Origin: Desmodus rotundus
Lineage: Eukaryota > Chordata > Mammalia > Chiroptera > Phyllostomidae
Direction of reading: 5' to 3'
Assembly: GCF_022682495.2 (NCBI RefSeq)
Contig: NC_071397.1
Coordinates: 3,563,082-3,627,081, forward strand
DNA length: 64,000 bases
Shown: piece by piece, positions 37,479 to 49,817 of the stretch
How the letters are laid out: every line of letters begins with the position of its first letter
Numbering within the stretch: the stretch's first letter is position 1
Program-made: the position numbers and the translations under genes
The notes under the pieces: generated by a model
What the model saw: the letters and a program-made list of their open reading frames with translations, nothing else
The model's database searches: none
Told to the model about the DNA's origin: nothing

Positions 37479-38432
37479 CTGAAATGAGAGTAGAAAAATA
37501 AAACTTTAAAAGAATTGGTCTATTTCCAGGTACGTCCTTTGGTACTCTGCAGTATCACGTTAGCTCAGAGCTACCATTTGCAAACTACTCACGTCGGAGA
37601 CCCTGAAGACAAACCAGGACCGACAGAATAAAATCACTGCAGACACATAAATGTGTTCCTTTGGATCATGTAGACTCTTTAATAACCCCAAGGCAGGGAG
37701 CACACACCTACCAGACTGGAAGTTCTGGCGGAGCTACGGATGTCTGGGTCAAAGGTTTCCCAGCATTTAGAAGAAAGCCCAGCATGTTAGGAAAGTGATC
37801 ACTGGAATTTATTCTGTTCTCATCTGTTTCAAGCCAGACTACTCTTGAATATATGGAAGGACATTGCAAACACCTTAGTGAACCCAAACTTTCATGCTAT
37901 GGCTCCCAAGATGCCAAACCAGGTTCATTCCAATGAACTTTGTCTGCAGTGAAAGGGCCAGAGTGGGAATATACAGATCTTGCTGCTTGCACTACTTTCT
38001 TTACCCCTTGCCTGAATGTTTCAGTAAGGAAATGCTTTCTCACTCCCCTCCACTGCTATACAAGAACACAGCAGCTGGAGCCAGAGCGAGGCAAAGAGAG
38101 CTGCAGGGGTGGGGTGTGGCAGTCACAATGGCAGGGCAAAGGGTATCTCCCGCAAAGAAATGAGAGGACATAGTTACCAGTGGCCACTTTTAGGAAGTGG
38201 TGACTAGTTTTCTACATGAGATCTGAGACCTATATATCTGCTCTTCTGGTTCTGCCATCTGGTGAATAAGGAACATTCCTTAACTTCTGGGCACTAGGTT
38301 GGTGGGAGGGTCCTGAGTGTGTGGTTACTGACAGCACGTTATATCTGGACTAAGGGGTATATAACTGGTTACACTGAGCCTCACTGGCCAGGGGCCCTGC
38401 CCTAAACAGCTGATCCAGCACGGGCCTCAGAC

Positions 38433-38648
38433 CAGTGGGGCTCGACAGGGGTGAATTTAACCCTCCCACCCTCAGGGACCTTTGGCAATGTCTAAGGATG
38501 GGTTTGTCACAACTAGGGACATGCTGCTGACATCGAGTGGGTACAGGCCAGGGACCCGGCTCAACATCCTACAATGCACATGACAGTCCCCACAGCCAAG
38601 AAACACCCAGCCCAGGATGTCAACAGTGCTGGGGGCAAGAGAAGCTGT
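38433..38648 (+). mobile_element. MER20 (hAT-Charlie)
   Basis: Starts 'CAGTGGGGCTCGACAGGGG' and includes 'CATCCTACAATGCACATGAC' and 'CAGCCCAGGATGTCAACAGT'. About 216 bp. In FKBP5 intron 6. Confidence 0.83.
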
Positions 38649-39034
38649 CTTAGAGACACTCACAAGTGGTGGTCTCACGGCTGGGGTGGGAGGTGTGGTG
38701 GTGTGTCCAAGGGAGGCACCAATGTGCCCCCGTTGTTTATTAACAATGGGATCAAAGAGACTGAAGAAGGGCTTTATTGCTACAATCTCTCCTGGGTTCA
38801 CATGAAGAGCACCTGTGGAGATGCCTGTGGGACACACCGCTCTGGGGAGGAGCATCTAGCCTGCCTTCCGCATGACACAGAAAGCTGTCTGACATTGCTG
38901 CAGCAGCCTGGGCGGAAAGGACCCAGGCACAGAAACGAGTCTCACTCCAAAACAGCCCCGCCAATGGAACTCTAGGACGCAGCCAAATGACAAACTGAGA
39001 AGATGGATGTGAGCTGAACCCATTCCACACTGTA

Positions 39035-39110
39035 TGTAATTCAAACCATCAGGCTGTGTGCCTTAAACTCACAGTGATGTATGCCAGTTGTTTTTCAATA
39101 AAACTGGAAA
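39035..39110 (+). mobile_element. LINE-1 3' terminus
   Basis: 'GTGTGCCTTAAACTCACAGT' followed by 'CAATAAAACTGGAAAAA' is the end of an older L1 3' UTR. Confidence 0.65.
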
Positions 39111-39754
39111 AAATTTACTTCTTTGGGTAAATTGGAAAAATCCACACTATCTTACTGTCTTCTGATGATTTTTTTAAAGGCCACAAAGCAAACTTTAATA
39201 AATTCCAAATAAATAATGAGTATCATAATCTTGGACCACAAGTCAATAAAAATAAACTTCTTTAAAGTCAGAGAATAAACTCCTCCTGGCTAGAGATGTT
39301 AAAACCTTAATCTTAAGAAGCTGTGGACATAGGGGCGCCTCAGTGGGAAAGAACAACAAAGGAAACAGTACCCGTCAGAATCTCTGGGACACACGTCAAA
39401 CGGTGCCCGTGGGAGCGCGCGTGATATATTTTGTTAATGACCCAAATTCTAATTTTACTCCTTTTGTGTATTGTTCATGTAACAATTTATAGTAAAGGAC
39501 TTATTGATATACTTTTATATGTATTCACTTCCACACATATACAGGTACAAGTAGATAAACATACGAATAGGTATTAATTGAAGTCTTTAACTATAGTTTT
39601 AAAAGTTAATAATAGAGTAAATAAAACATGTATGATATTGATGTTCTTCAATTAACAGTGGCCTGCAGAGAGCAGAGACACAAAAAATGTCCACTAGCGA
39701 CCATCAGCCTCTGCGTGCTCACAACCACGTGCGCTGTAAGTTCTCACTGAGTGC

Positions 39755-39845
39755 TCCCTTTTTCTTACACAAAGAAACTGAGGCTTGGAGAGGAATGCTT
39801 CCTGGGAGGCAGCATGGAGCCAGGGTTTAACTACGACTCTGTGAG
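39755..39845 (-). repeat. MIR fragment
   Basis: 'AAGAAACTGAGGCTTGGAGAG' (first 20 bases at about 39772) is the reverse complement of the MIR core. Short and diverged. Confidence 0.5.
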
Positions 39846-40561
39846 TCCCCAGAGCATAGGTCATTGTTGACCCAGGCTGCCCCGGAGGGAGACATTGTGG
39901 TCCTGGTGGCCTATGTTTTTGTTCGGGGTTGGTGCCGGGCAGAAACAGAAGGGAAAAAGGAAAAGTCAAAACTAGCCATACTTAAAGTAAAATGAAGATG
40001 AATCAGACACAGCATTTAAAGCACAGTAAAAGATACTGTCCTAATGAGGAAAACATCTTGCCACGTAGCCTATCAGGACGGAAGAGAGGTGCGCCCCGGA
40101 GCCCTTTTGGAGATGGAAACAGCAGTGACACGAAGTGACACAGCGCATGTGTGCAACAGCCACGTCCACTACGCTCAGATGCAGGGCAGCCTGGCGAGCG
40201 GGAGTCCGAGGCGCGGTCACTGCAGGCACTCACAGTGCGCCCGGCGTGGGGGCCCACATGCTTGGGTAACAGCTCGCAGCGCGCGTGTGAATGGTCCCCC
40301 ATTGCAGAGCAGGTCCTGCATGAAACTCAGCATACTAACCAATGTCTTGAAGAGAAAATGTTCCTTTTGAACTATGCTAAATTATTTCTAAAGAAAAACA
40401 CCATATGAAAAAACTCTTATACCAAGAAATTTATGAAAAGTAGTTGACTATTTTTATGTCTTGAACTGAAAAAAATCACCACAGTTATAACAGGGTTTCC
40501 TTTTTCTTGTGGTCTGAGGGTAAAATGGAAAGACGGACATCACAGCAGCAAAACAGGTAAT

Positions 40562-40745
40562 ATACTGAGGGGTTGACATGTGCCGGGTGTTTTGCTAAGT
40601 TCTCTACAGAATTATCTTGTTTAGTTCTCCAAACCTTCATGAAGAAGATACTATTATGCTCATTTTACACGAGGGGCAACTAAGCCTTAGGAGAGTTAAG
40701 TGACTTGCAGAAGTGCACAGGGCTTACTAATAGGGTTTAAGCACT
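40562..40745 (-). repeat. MIR
   Basis: Reverse complement of MIR: 'GACATGTGCCGGGTGTTTTG' at one end and 'GAGAGTTAAGTGACTTGCAG' at the other. Confidence 0.72.
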
Positions 40746-41762
40746 AATGATACCACAATTTAAACTTGGGAGGAACTATTTGCATTAATAAACACAAGGA
40801 TAATTTGTTTCTCTTTGTCATTATACCTGAGAGATCTGCCCCTACCAGTGCCCTGTGAGCTGGGTTAAAATGTAACAAACTGATTCCTATAATATCACAT
40901 GTTCACAATGCATACAGAACTTACCCTCAAGGAATTTAAATCTGAAAATATACACTGGACATAAATACCACTCTTTATATAAATCTATAACTACTGTAAT
41001 TTTGGAATGCCAGATTAAAAGTCATTAGATATTATTCAGTTATAGAGGAGAAAGTCATCTCCATGCATTTCTTAATTTTCAAAAAGTTCCTTACAGAAAG
41101 AGAGAAATAGGCTCACCTGAGGCTGAACTACAAATAAAGAGTCAAGGTGAATAGAGCACATGGAGGTGGGAATCCCGTAGTGCAGGAAGTAGTGTGACAG
41201 AGAAAAAGAAGGCGTTAAAGAAAAGGGGCGCCCAGCAAAGGCTCCAACAGGTTCGTGGTGCAAAGCATTCTGGGAGGATTTTCAAGTGCATGGCGGCATA
41301 AAACACCACTTCAGAAAGAGGACTCTGGCCCGAGTGTTAGGGCAAAGGTAAATATGCCACTGATGACTGCTGAGGCTACACAAAGGCAAGCGATTGTGCA
41401 AGAGGCACACTACTACCTATTGCTAACTGGGGTTCATCAAGATTCTACATCCCTCAAAATCCTCCTCACTGAAACCCTAGGAGCCAGAAAGGGAGAAGAT
41501 GTGAGACAAGCAGATGCACTTACAGGCACAGAGACTCAAAACCCCCCGGTTTCTCTCAAGGGTCCATTTCTCAAGATAGAAGAGTTGGAGTCATGGCACA
41601 ATTTTAGATCTGTAAACAATACCAAACATGTTTTCACAAGAGACTGTTAGTGTCTGGTAGTTACAAGCTTGGAAAGGCTGATGGGCATCCTTATGATGAG
41701 AAAAATTTAGGCAAAAATGAATCATCTCCACTGCCTTTACATCCAGGAAAAACAGTTGTTGT

Positions 41763-41970
41763 TTTTTCTTAAGATTTTATTTATTTTTTCAGAGAAAAGG
41801 AAAGAGAGGGAGAAAGAGAGGGACAGAAACATTGATGTGTGGTTGCCTCCCATGCATCCCCTACTGGGGACCTGGCCTGCAACCCAGGCATGAGCCCTGA
41901 CTGGGAAGTGAACTGGCGACGCTTTGGTTCACAGGCCTGCGCTCAATCCACTGAGCTACACCAGCCAGGG
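41763..41970 (-). mobile_element. VES-type SINE
   Basis: Minus-strand copy: 'CTTAAGATTTTATTTATTTT' tail, 'CCCCTACTGGGGACCTGGCC' middle, 'CTACACCAGCCAGGG' head. Confidence 0.92.
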
Positions 41971-42230
41971 AACTTGTTTTTTTTTTCAGGGACTCTATAT
42001 AAGAACAGGGGCCACAAATTCAAGTGGTAATAAATCATCCAAATGTTTCTTCAACTTCCAACCTCCACGTGTTTTACTGCCTTCTACCTAATTTAGAGGA
42101 AAGGGAAGAGGGGACGAGAGGATCACGTAAGAAGTGCCAATAAATTCCCTCTTTGGCAATATGGCAGGCAAAACAAATAAACAACAAAGCAAAACTTGCC
42201 TGTCAGTCCTTTCCTTAACAATCATCCATC

Positions 42231-42345
42231 AAGTACCGTACGTATTTTGCTGTGTATAATGGCTACATACCATGGGTATAATAATCCTTGTACAATGCAC
42301 ACAAAAATGCAGGTGCACATTATACATGGCCAAGTACTGTGAATA
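42231..42345. repeat. Unassigned element with inverted-repeat ends
   Basis: The left part has 'TGCTGTGTATAATGGCTACA' and the right part reads inward on the other strand as 'AGTACTTGGCCATGTATAAT'. The arms share TGTATAATG and an outer AGTAC. It may be a small nonautonomous DNA transposon; family unknown to me. Confidence 0.35.
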
Positions 42346-42522
42346 TATTCAGAAACCTTTGTTGTACGAGGTCCAATAATTCACTCCATCACTACAGCTT
42401 AATTTAATTGTTTCTACTGTGAGCATTAACTTCACTGAAAACATCAAATGTTGACTGAAAAAGCAAGCACATCCCTGTGCTTCAGACAACTTCACTGTGC
42501 ACTGAACGGGTATGCTGCTCAC

Positions 42523-42679
42523 CGTGATCCAAGGAATAATATACATTGTTCTCCCCGCTGCATTTTCTCCAGGGCTTTGTCAATTCCGATAGGAACGTCG
42601 TGGTCTTCTCCTTCGCCAACGATGAAAACCACATCTCTGCAATCAAACATCCTTTCCCCACAGTGGCCTTCCAGGTGGA
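42523..42679 (-). CDS. FKBP5: FKBP5 exon 6 (FK2 domain core)
   Basis: This 157-bp exon starts with two bases completing Ile170, encodes 51 full codons ('[16 protein letters not shown]...'), and ends with two bases of Arg222 (phase 2). It is the core of FK2, an FKBP-fold domain with little isomerase activity that helps position the protein in receptor-Hsp90 complexes. The three-residue Asp-His-Asp insertion typical of FKBP51 FK2 (195-197) is present in '[11 protein letters not shown]'. The acceptor is TCTCTCTCAG and the donor is GTGAGC. Changes from human as remembered are Arg175His, Gly178Glu, Ala187Val, Thr189Ile, Ile198Val, Glu212Gly, Tyr218Phe and Pro221Ser. The 16.4-kb intron upstream of it is the largest in the window. 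Confidence 0.97.
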
Positions 42680-44381
42680 CTGAGAGAGAGGAGACAGGAC
42701 AGTCAACCAGGCTGCTCCTCAGGATGGGCGGATTTAGAGAAGTGATAAATGAGTATTTCCCCTTTCTCATTTCATCTAGAGGCATAAATGGCACGTCTTG
42801 TCCAAGCTTAGTCTGCCTGGTCTGAAAATTGAAGAGCAACAACATTTCTACCCATTTTAACTAAACTTCAAACTACTGATAACTGTATCAATGAGATAGT
42901 TTAGTGGAAAATAAAACAAAGTGGAAACATAGGTTTAATTTAAACCCACTATGTGGCAGGGGTATCCTCACAGGATCAAGAAATACTAGATTATTTAATA
43001 GATCATTATCAAAATGGTAAGGTTTAACCTCAAATATATAACTGCTTAAACATTTAGAACTGCACCCTGGCTTCAGATGTTCGGATGAGAAACAACTGAA
43101 TGACCATTTCCGGAATGATATACAAGGTTAACCGAATTCCAAAGCTCTTTATTATCTGTAAGAGTCCTAGCCTCATTCACAGACATACTGAATAAAAATG
43201 GAAAACCCAAAGGCAACATCCTTCACAACTAACACAGCTCTATCCCTTAGTAGAGAAATAAATGTAAAGTGTGCCAGAACCGACAGTCACGACAAGGTCA
43301 CAAGCCAGATTACGGAACCACCACCTCTACCTGTTAGCCAGGGGCCCAATTTCTCAGGCCCCAATTCCCTGCTCTACTCCAACTCTCTCAGCTTATTTCC
43401 AGGGTAATTTCATGTTAGATAAGGGGCTTTTTATGTTTTTCAATACAAAGTAAAGAAAATGCATACACATATTTTTTTCTTGATCGACTAGACATTTTTT
43501 CTAGGATGAACAATTCTGTGAAACTCTGAACCACTTTTATAGTAAGGGTTCTTCATTCCTTACCCTATAGGTCTTTGACTCAATAAGAAATATGCGTTTA
43601 AATTATAACATGTCAACAATATAGTAATTTATCATTCATAAGAAAATTCATTTCTACTTCTGAAATACATTGGTTGAAATTCAAATGTAACCACGTCCTA
43701 AAATGCTTAGTTTTGGACTGGTTGCTCTACTTTAGATCAATAACTTGCTTTAGAGAGTCTAAATAGAAATTATTTGTTGTTATACTCATTCCATGAGAAA
43801 ACTATTTCCCAAATGCAAATTCAATTCCAACTTATTCTACTTTTGAACTACATGGTCCCAAAGGTCCTATGAAGCTCTAAAATTCTATGATCCAATGACC
43901 CAGTAATATAACTCTCAATACAGGCCAAATCCAGTTTCAAAGGTAATGCCTCTGGGCCTGAGAAATGAAAAGAAACCCTGAAGAGTTAACAGCAGTTACA
44001 TAGACACTAGGGATTATGACAGTTCATGGACATGTATGCCTTTTAACTCACTGGGATTAATTAATACCATCCTAACTTGTTCCCACTGCAGACAAGGATG
44101 GAGTCTGAGAAGGTCAGCCAAACTAGAAAAGGCCTGTCAGGGTGGATCTGGCATATAGGAATTTTGCTCTTTGTCCCATACTCACAAATGCTGATGATTC
44201 TATTCTCATTTTTGGAATGCTCTAGATAAAATAAAACTTAATTAACTTGCACACTGAAATGCTGATGTTGAAAAAGAAGTTGAAAATTCTGCAAAGTTTG
44301 CATTAAATATTTTTAAATCTGCACAAGAAATTTAACTTATATTAATGTGATGATACTTTTCATGAAAAAAGATTTGCTGAG

Positions 44382-44589
44382 CACTGACCAGTGTGGCTCA
44401 GTTGATTGGGCATCATTCTGCAAAGTGAAAGGTCATTGGTTCGATTCCCAGTCAGGGCACACACCTGGGTTGCAGGTTCAGTCCCCGCTTGGGGCATGTA
44501 TGAGAAAGCAACCAATCAATGTTTCTCTCCCTCCCTTTCTCCCTCTCTTCCCCTCCTTCTAAAAACAAATAAATAAAATCTTTTCTAAC
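44382..44589 (+). mobile_element. VES-type SINE with 15-bp TSD
   Basis: Plus-strand copy ('CACTGACCAGTGTGGCTCAG' head, 'TTCCCAGTCAGGGCACACAC' box, AAATAAATAAAA end). It is flanked by a perfect 15-base duplication AAAAGATTTGCTGAG (44367-44381 and 44590-44604), which fixes its borders. Confidence 0.94.
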
Positions 44590-45402
44590 AAAAGATTTGC
44601 TGAGTAAGCAAAGTGAATTTCAGCCCATGTACTTGGAATCCCTCAAGTACTGAGATTTATTATCTTAGTAGCTCACAGCTTTTTGTCTAAGGTTTATTGT
44701 TAGAAGTACCTCCCTCCCTGAAGGAGAGTACGTTTAGTGGGAGAGGCGACTATCAGTACACGCACTGCAGGTTTTGGGGATCAAGTCTGACCATGTTGTC
44801 AAACAGGAAGCCCAGACTGCAGAGGGCTCCTGCCAGGTGTCAGTTTCCTAGCCTGGTTGGAGCTTGCTGCAGGTACTAGGTAGGTATTAAAATTATGTAA
44901 ATAATTTCAGAAGTTCTCTTCACATCTGATATCCCATCACATTAGGAAAAGACTGGCTACTCATAAACATGTTGGGAAAGATAAGTAAAGCAAGCAAAAA
45001 AAGAAAAGTTCAAGTCAAATGATAATGAAGGCACAATTAAGAAAGTAAAAAACAATAATTCCTTGTAGCTGGTCTAAGAACCAATGTTTGTGACCACCTG
45101 TTAGGAAGGTAAAAAATAATTGTAGTAACTCATAAATATTTACTACCTTAAATATGGACTAACCTTTTTTTTCTGGTAAATATAACTCTTCTAAGTTGGA
45201 CCTGAACAAGAACTATGTTCAGTACCATAAAATCTGAAACTAACAAACTGACCTGCAAGGTCACACACACCCCAGTTTGTAAGTGTACACACAAAACCAG
45301 CACCTGTTAGACAAGAGGAGGTATCACAGCCTCAGGGAGTAAGTATATAACCCACTGATTCTTTACTTGTATATCTACAAGTAGCAAAGGCTATAGTTCC
45401 TT

Positions 45403-45628
45403 TTTTAAAAAAAGATTTTATTTAGTTAGTTCTTAGAGAGTGGGGAAGGGAGGGAGAAAGAGAGGGAGAGAAATATCTGTGTGCAAGAGCTACATCAATT
45501 GGTTGCCTCTTGCACGCCCCCAACTGGGGAACTGGCCTGCAACACAGGCATGTTTCCTGATGGGAATCGAACCTGCAACTTTTTGATTCACAGGACATGC
45601 TCAATCCACTGAGCCACACCAGCCAGGG
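45403..45628 (-). mobile_element. VES-type SINE with 12-bp TSD
   Basis: Minus-strand copy bracketed by CTATAGTTCCTT (45391-45402 and 45629-45640). Tail 'AAAAAAAGATTTTATTTAG', head 'CCACACCAGCCAGGG'. Confidence 0.93.
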
Positions 45629-46324
45629 CTATAGTTCCTTAAGTAGCTTCTAAACTTGGAACACTGGTGTGACAAGTTCTACAGGACTGCTGACAAGCAC
45701 TCACATGCCGCCTTGGAGCCACACAAATGCGCACCCTTTGCCACAGTAAGGAAGCCCTTACTGTGACAGAGGCAGACTGCCTAGCTCCTGCACAGCCAGC
45801 TGCTATTTTTTTAATTGTCTCAGTGATTGCCACTAAGGATAACCATGGCAGCTCTGGCTGTGGAAGAACTGTGGTTGCTTCTGACCTTGCATGTCTTAAT
45901 ACAAATGCTCACTTAATAAATATTTAATAATAACCACCATGACTCACTGGGAGCTCAGCCTCTGGGGCTCAGGAGGTCTGTTGCTAATTCCAACCCGCAT
46001 AATTTACGGGAAGTGAATGATCTATGACGTGCCCAAAGAGAAGAAAAGTACATACAGGATGCTTCTACTTAGGGCTTTTTTTGGGTAGGGAAAGAAATGC
46101 ACGAGGTAAAAAGAGACACTTTCTCTTGACTTAAAGTCTAGGCAACTTAAGGGAAAGGGCCCACCAAACCCCACAGTCAAACCAAACCAAATTACCCAAG
46201 CTTAGCTACGCTGGCCGAGGGTAACCACATCAAGTGAGCTCAGTCTGCTGCAAAACATCACTTAGACTGGAGCTCTGACTTATTGTTCTCTGACTGCCCT
46301 GGAGCAATTTGTTTTGAAGAGCAC

Positions 46325-46339
46325 AGAACACCCTGTTCT
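46325..46339. promoter_or_regulatory. Palindromic glucocorticoid/progesterone response element
   Basis: The 15-mer AGAACACCCTGTTCT is a perfect inverted repeat of AGAACA with a three-base spacer. Read on the gene's strand it is AGAACAGGGTGTTCT. As I recall, this is the hormone response element described in human FKBP5 intron 5 (intron E) that drives induction by glucocorticoids and progestins. It lies in non-repetitive sequence about 3.6 kb upstream of exon 6, in the corresponding intron. Function in this species is inferred. Confidence 0.88.
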
Positions 46340-47189
46340 GAATGTGGCTGGCACAGGAACTCAATGTGCTGACAGCAGTGTGTACTCCGATTAAAGTGTG
46401 TGCGTGTGTGCTGCAGTTACAAAACCTGGAATGCAAAACTGGGTAATTTGTATTTTAGGAAGCACAAGTGAGACAGAGGCTCCATAACCTTAAAAAAACC
46501 AGTGCTGTGAACGCTCCAGCCTAAAGGTGTAGCGCTGGCGAGTGTCTGTTTTTCCTTTTTCTAATTATAGTTGGTGGTGTCTGATGGCTTTGCACTCGCT
46601 CCAAAAACAATCACTGGGTCACGGGGATCTCAATGGGAATGTTGTAATAGCATTACTACTGACAAGATCGGTTATTTGAACACAGAAAACCAGGTTGTGA
46701 CAGGTTACTCTCACCAGTGAAGGGTTTTCGCTGCTGCCTAATTCATGCCAAATGAGTCTCTCTCTGCCTCTGTCTCCTGCCTGATAGAGCAAGAGCATCC
46801 AAAGACAAGGGGATCTTAATGTCTGTCTGAAAAGGCACATGAGAAAGCAGAGATGGCTTTCTAAAATCAGGAGAGCATATTTCATCACTGGTGAGGAGAG
46901 AAGCTGTTCCCACCAAGCGTGGTGGTGAACTTGGGGGCAAACTGCCTCCCTTCCCCCTCGGCACCATTTCATACTGTTCGAGATGAACAAATACCACTGT
47001 AAGATTGCTTGCGAAACTGAGGGGCAGATGCTAACTGACAGCAGGCTTGGAAGCTGGCTGCTTGAATAGAATAAAAGTTCTGCAGATGATGTATATCTTA
47101 GTCTAAACAGGAAGCATACTCACAGCAATACATCCTACACCAAGACAAATCCCCACCACTCCTATTCTTTACACGGGCAGACACTTTAA

Positions 47190-47370
47190 TCAGAGCTGCA
47201 TTCCTGTCCCAGTTTGCCACCTAACAGTTGTGGCTTTGGGCAAGGGCATTTAAATGATCTGACTCAGTTTCTTCATCTATAGTTGGGGGAAATGACATTG
47301 GCTAACTCACAATTGTTCAGAGGATTCAATCAGGTACTGATTAAAGCTCCTCGCCCAGCACCTGGCATTT
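47190..47370 (+). repeat. MIR
   Basis: 'GTGGCTTTGGGCAAGGGCAT' and 'CTCAGTTTCTTCATCTATAG' follow the MIR core in forward orientation, ending near 'GCCCAGCACCTGGCATTTG'. Confidence 0.72.
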
Positions 47371-48744
47371 GTTCATTCATATATCGGGGTGTGTACTGTG
47401 TGCAAACACTGTGCTATGTGCAGGTGCACAGAGAGGAACTCACTGAATGTTAGCTATTACTTTCCTGTAATTATACCACGTAAGACACACTTTAGAACTT
47501 GGTAAAACACACACTTAGTGGCTCCACAGAGAGAGCTGTCAGAATATGAATAAAACTCAGACACAGGCAAAGGCAATGTCTTAGACTTCTTTTGTATCTC
47601 ACAGTGCACAACACACTGTTCAGGGCCAGAGAGCAAATATCCATTTAATGATTCTTATTCTTCAGTGGAAGTTACTGGGGTGACCCTGGTGAATTCAACT
47701 GCACAGGTTTCAGGTGTACAATTCTACAACACACCATCTCTGTACTGTGCTGTGTGCCCGCCCCCCCAAAGTCGTCTCCTTCCATCACTGTTTATCCCCT
47801 GATTTACGTAATGATTAATCTGAACACAGGACAGTAGGGAAAAGGGAAGTAACTAATTTATACGAATCTTCCTTTTTGATATATAAGTACCCCTATTTTC
47901 AATAAATTCCAAGGGCTATTTAAATTCTTTACTGATTGAAGCTTTTTTAAACACTATTCTAAAATAAATGATCCATTGGCTGGATTTCTAATTTTTAAAA
48001 AAAGCCTATTTTCTACCAAGATTTTTCTCTACCTTAAGACTTAAAGATACCTTTTGAGAAGGATCTATATACATCATCAATATTTGAAAAAATAAACACT
48101 GTCCATTTTAGACCAAGTGCCACAGCACGTTATTTTCTGAAAACACATAATAAAATGGCATTAAGAATTTGCCCTCGTACTGGACAAACTTTGCCAGGAC
48201 ATTCACAAATACTTCAAAAGCACGTGAAAAACCAAACTAGAAACACCTCATAGCTGTATCCCATCTCAGCGTGGGAATATATGAAATCTTCCCTCTATTT
48301 TCAATTTCTGGTGCCATTTTGTTTTTTGGTGTTTTATTTATAAAGAGCATACAGCTAGATTTTGTTGTCATTTAAATCTTATGAGAATCCCATCCACACA
48401 TTTTTAATCACTGATATGATTTCTTTTATTCCTACTATCTCATTTTAGGTTTTCTATATAATGTTTTCTTGTTATTTTTCCTTCTTTACATTACTGGATT
48501 GATCAAATTTTCCTTGTTCCTCTACTTCCCTACGCCCCATTGGGTGGTTAGAAATTCTACATGCTATTCTTACTAGTACCTGGCATTACATTTTACACAA
48601 ATCATTTCAAGATATATAATTTTATCTGTTAACAATTAATCAGCATAATCTCTCCTGGAATAAGAAAATCATTTTAGACAATTTTGCCTCCCCTCTTCAT
48701 TTCCCATCTGTGCCACATTTTACTAAAATGAGCAAGAACCGTCC

Positions 48745-48937
48745 CTGGCCAGGTAAAAGGTTGTGGGCTTGATTCCCAGTCAGGGCAAATACCTAGGCTG
48801 CAGGTTTGATCCCCAGTTGACCCCCCTACAGGAGCCAACCAATCAGTGTTTCACTCTCCCATCAGTGTCTCTCTCCCTAAAGTCAATAAACATATTCTCA
48901 GGTGAGGATTATTTTTTTTTTAAAAAGGACACAGAAC
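48745..48937 (+). mobile_element. VES-type SINE
   Basis: Plus-strand copy with a shortened head ('CCCTGGCCAGGTAAAAGGTT'), 'GATTCCCAGTCAGGGCAAAT', and a tail ending 'CAGGTGAGGATTATTTTTTT'. Confidence 0.85.
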
Positions 48938-49633
48938 CTAGCTCCAGACTATTAAACTAGTATTATTTTTGACATTACTTCCACTTCAGGGATCTTTAAA
49001 TATAAATGTATCCAACTTCACTGTCATATTCTTGGAATCACTTTTTTGCTCACTAATGTTTCTTATGCCTGAGCCTTCACTTCTTGACTTTATTTTTCCT
49101 GATATTTCAGTATATCCTACAGTATTTTTTTCTCAAAAAGAGCATCGAGTCTGCATATTCCAGAACGTTAATTTTTTTTCATATTTAAATGATCATTTGG
49201 CTGAGAACAGAAGTCCAGGTGTAAAATACTCATAGTCAGATACAATGTTCAAAGCGTGGTCTTTCAGTATTTAGTATCACGTGTAACAAGTCTGATGTCA
49301 TTCTGATTCTCAATCCTTGACAACAGCTTGTTCCTCCCCAGGAAAGTTTAAAATTTTCTTTTAAGCTACGGAATCAAAGTATTTCCGCAGGATGTCCTGT
49401 ATGCTGCTGTCGACTGGACCTTTCAATCTCTGGATGTTTGATTAGATGCACATTGTCTATCCTTGACATACTATCTTTGTCTTCTAATTTTTCTTTCAAC
49501 TTACACCTATTTTTTGTTCTATGTTCTGAGATATCCTTAACTATCTTTCCTATCACCAATTCAGAATTCTGCAACTTTGCATTTTGCATTTCAACCCTTC
49601 TTCTGAGTTCTAATATTGATAATCATATGCTTT

Positions 49634-49817
49634 TTAAAAATTTTCATTTGTTGATTTTAGAGACAGAACAGGGGAAAGAGAAAAACATCGATTCATTGTT
49701 CCACTTATATTAAGCATTCATTGTTTGCTTTTTGTCCGTGCGCCCTGACCAGGGATCAAACCCACAACCTTGGCTATTAGGATGACTCTCTAGCCAACTC
49801 AGCTTCTCAGCCAGAGT
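49634..49817 (-). mobile_element. VES-type SINE
   Basis: Minus-strand copy: 'AAAAACATCGATTCATTGTT', 'GCGCCCTGACCAGGGATCAA' and an eroded head 'CTCAGCCAGAGTG'. Confidence 0.82.

Larger units (their letters stand above)
37479..42522 (-). other. FKBP5: FKBP5 intron 6
   Basis: 5044 bp, GT-AG. It contains a MER20 (38433-38648), an L1 3' end (about 39035-39110), MIR fragments, a SINE (41763-41970) and a small palindrome-ended element near 42231-42345. Confidence 0.9.
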
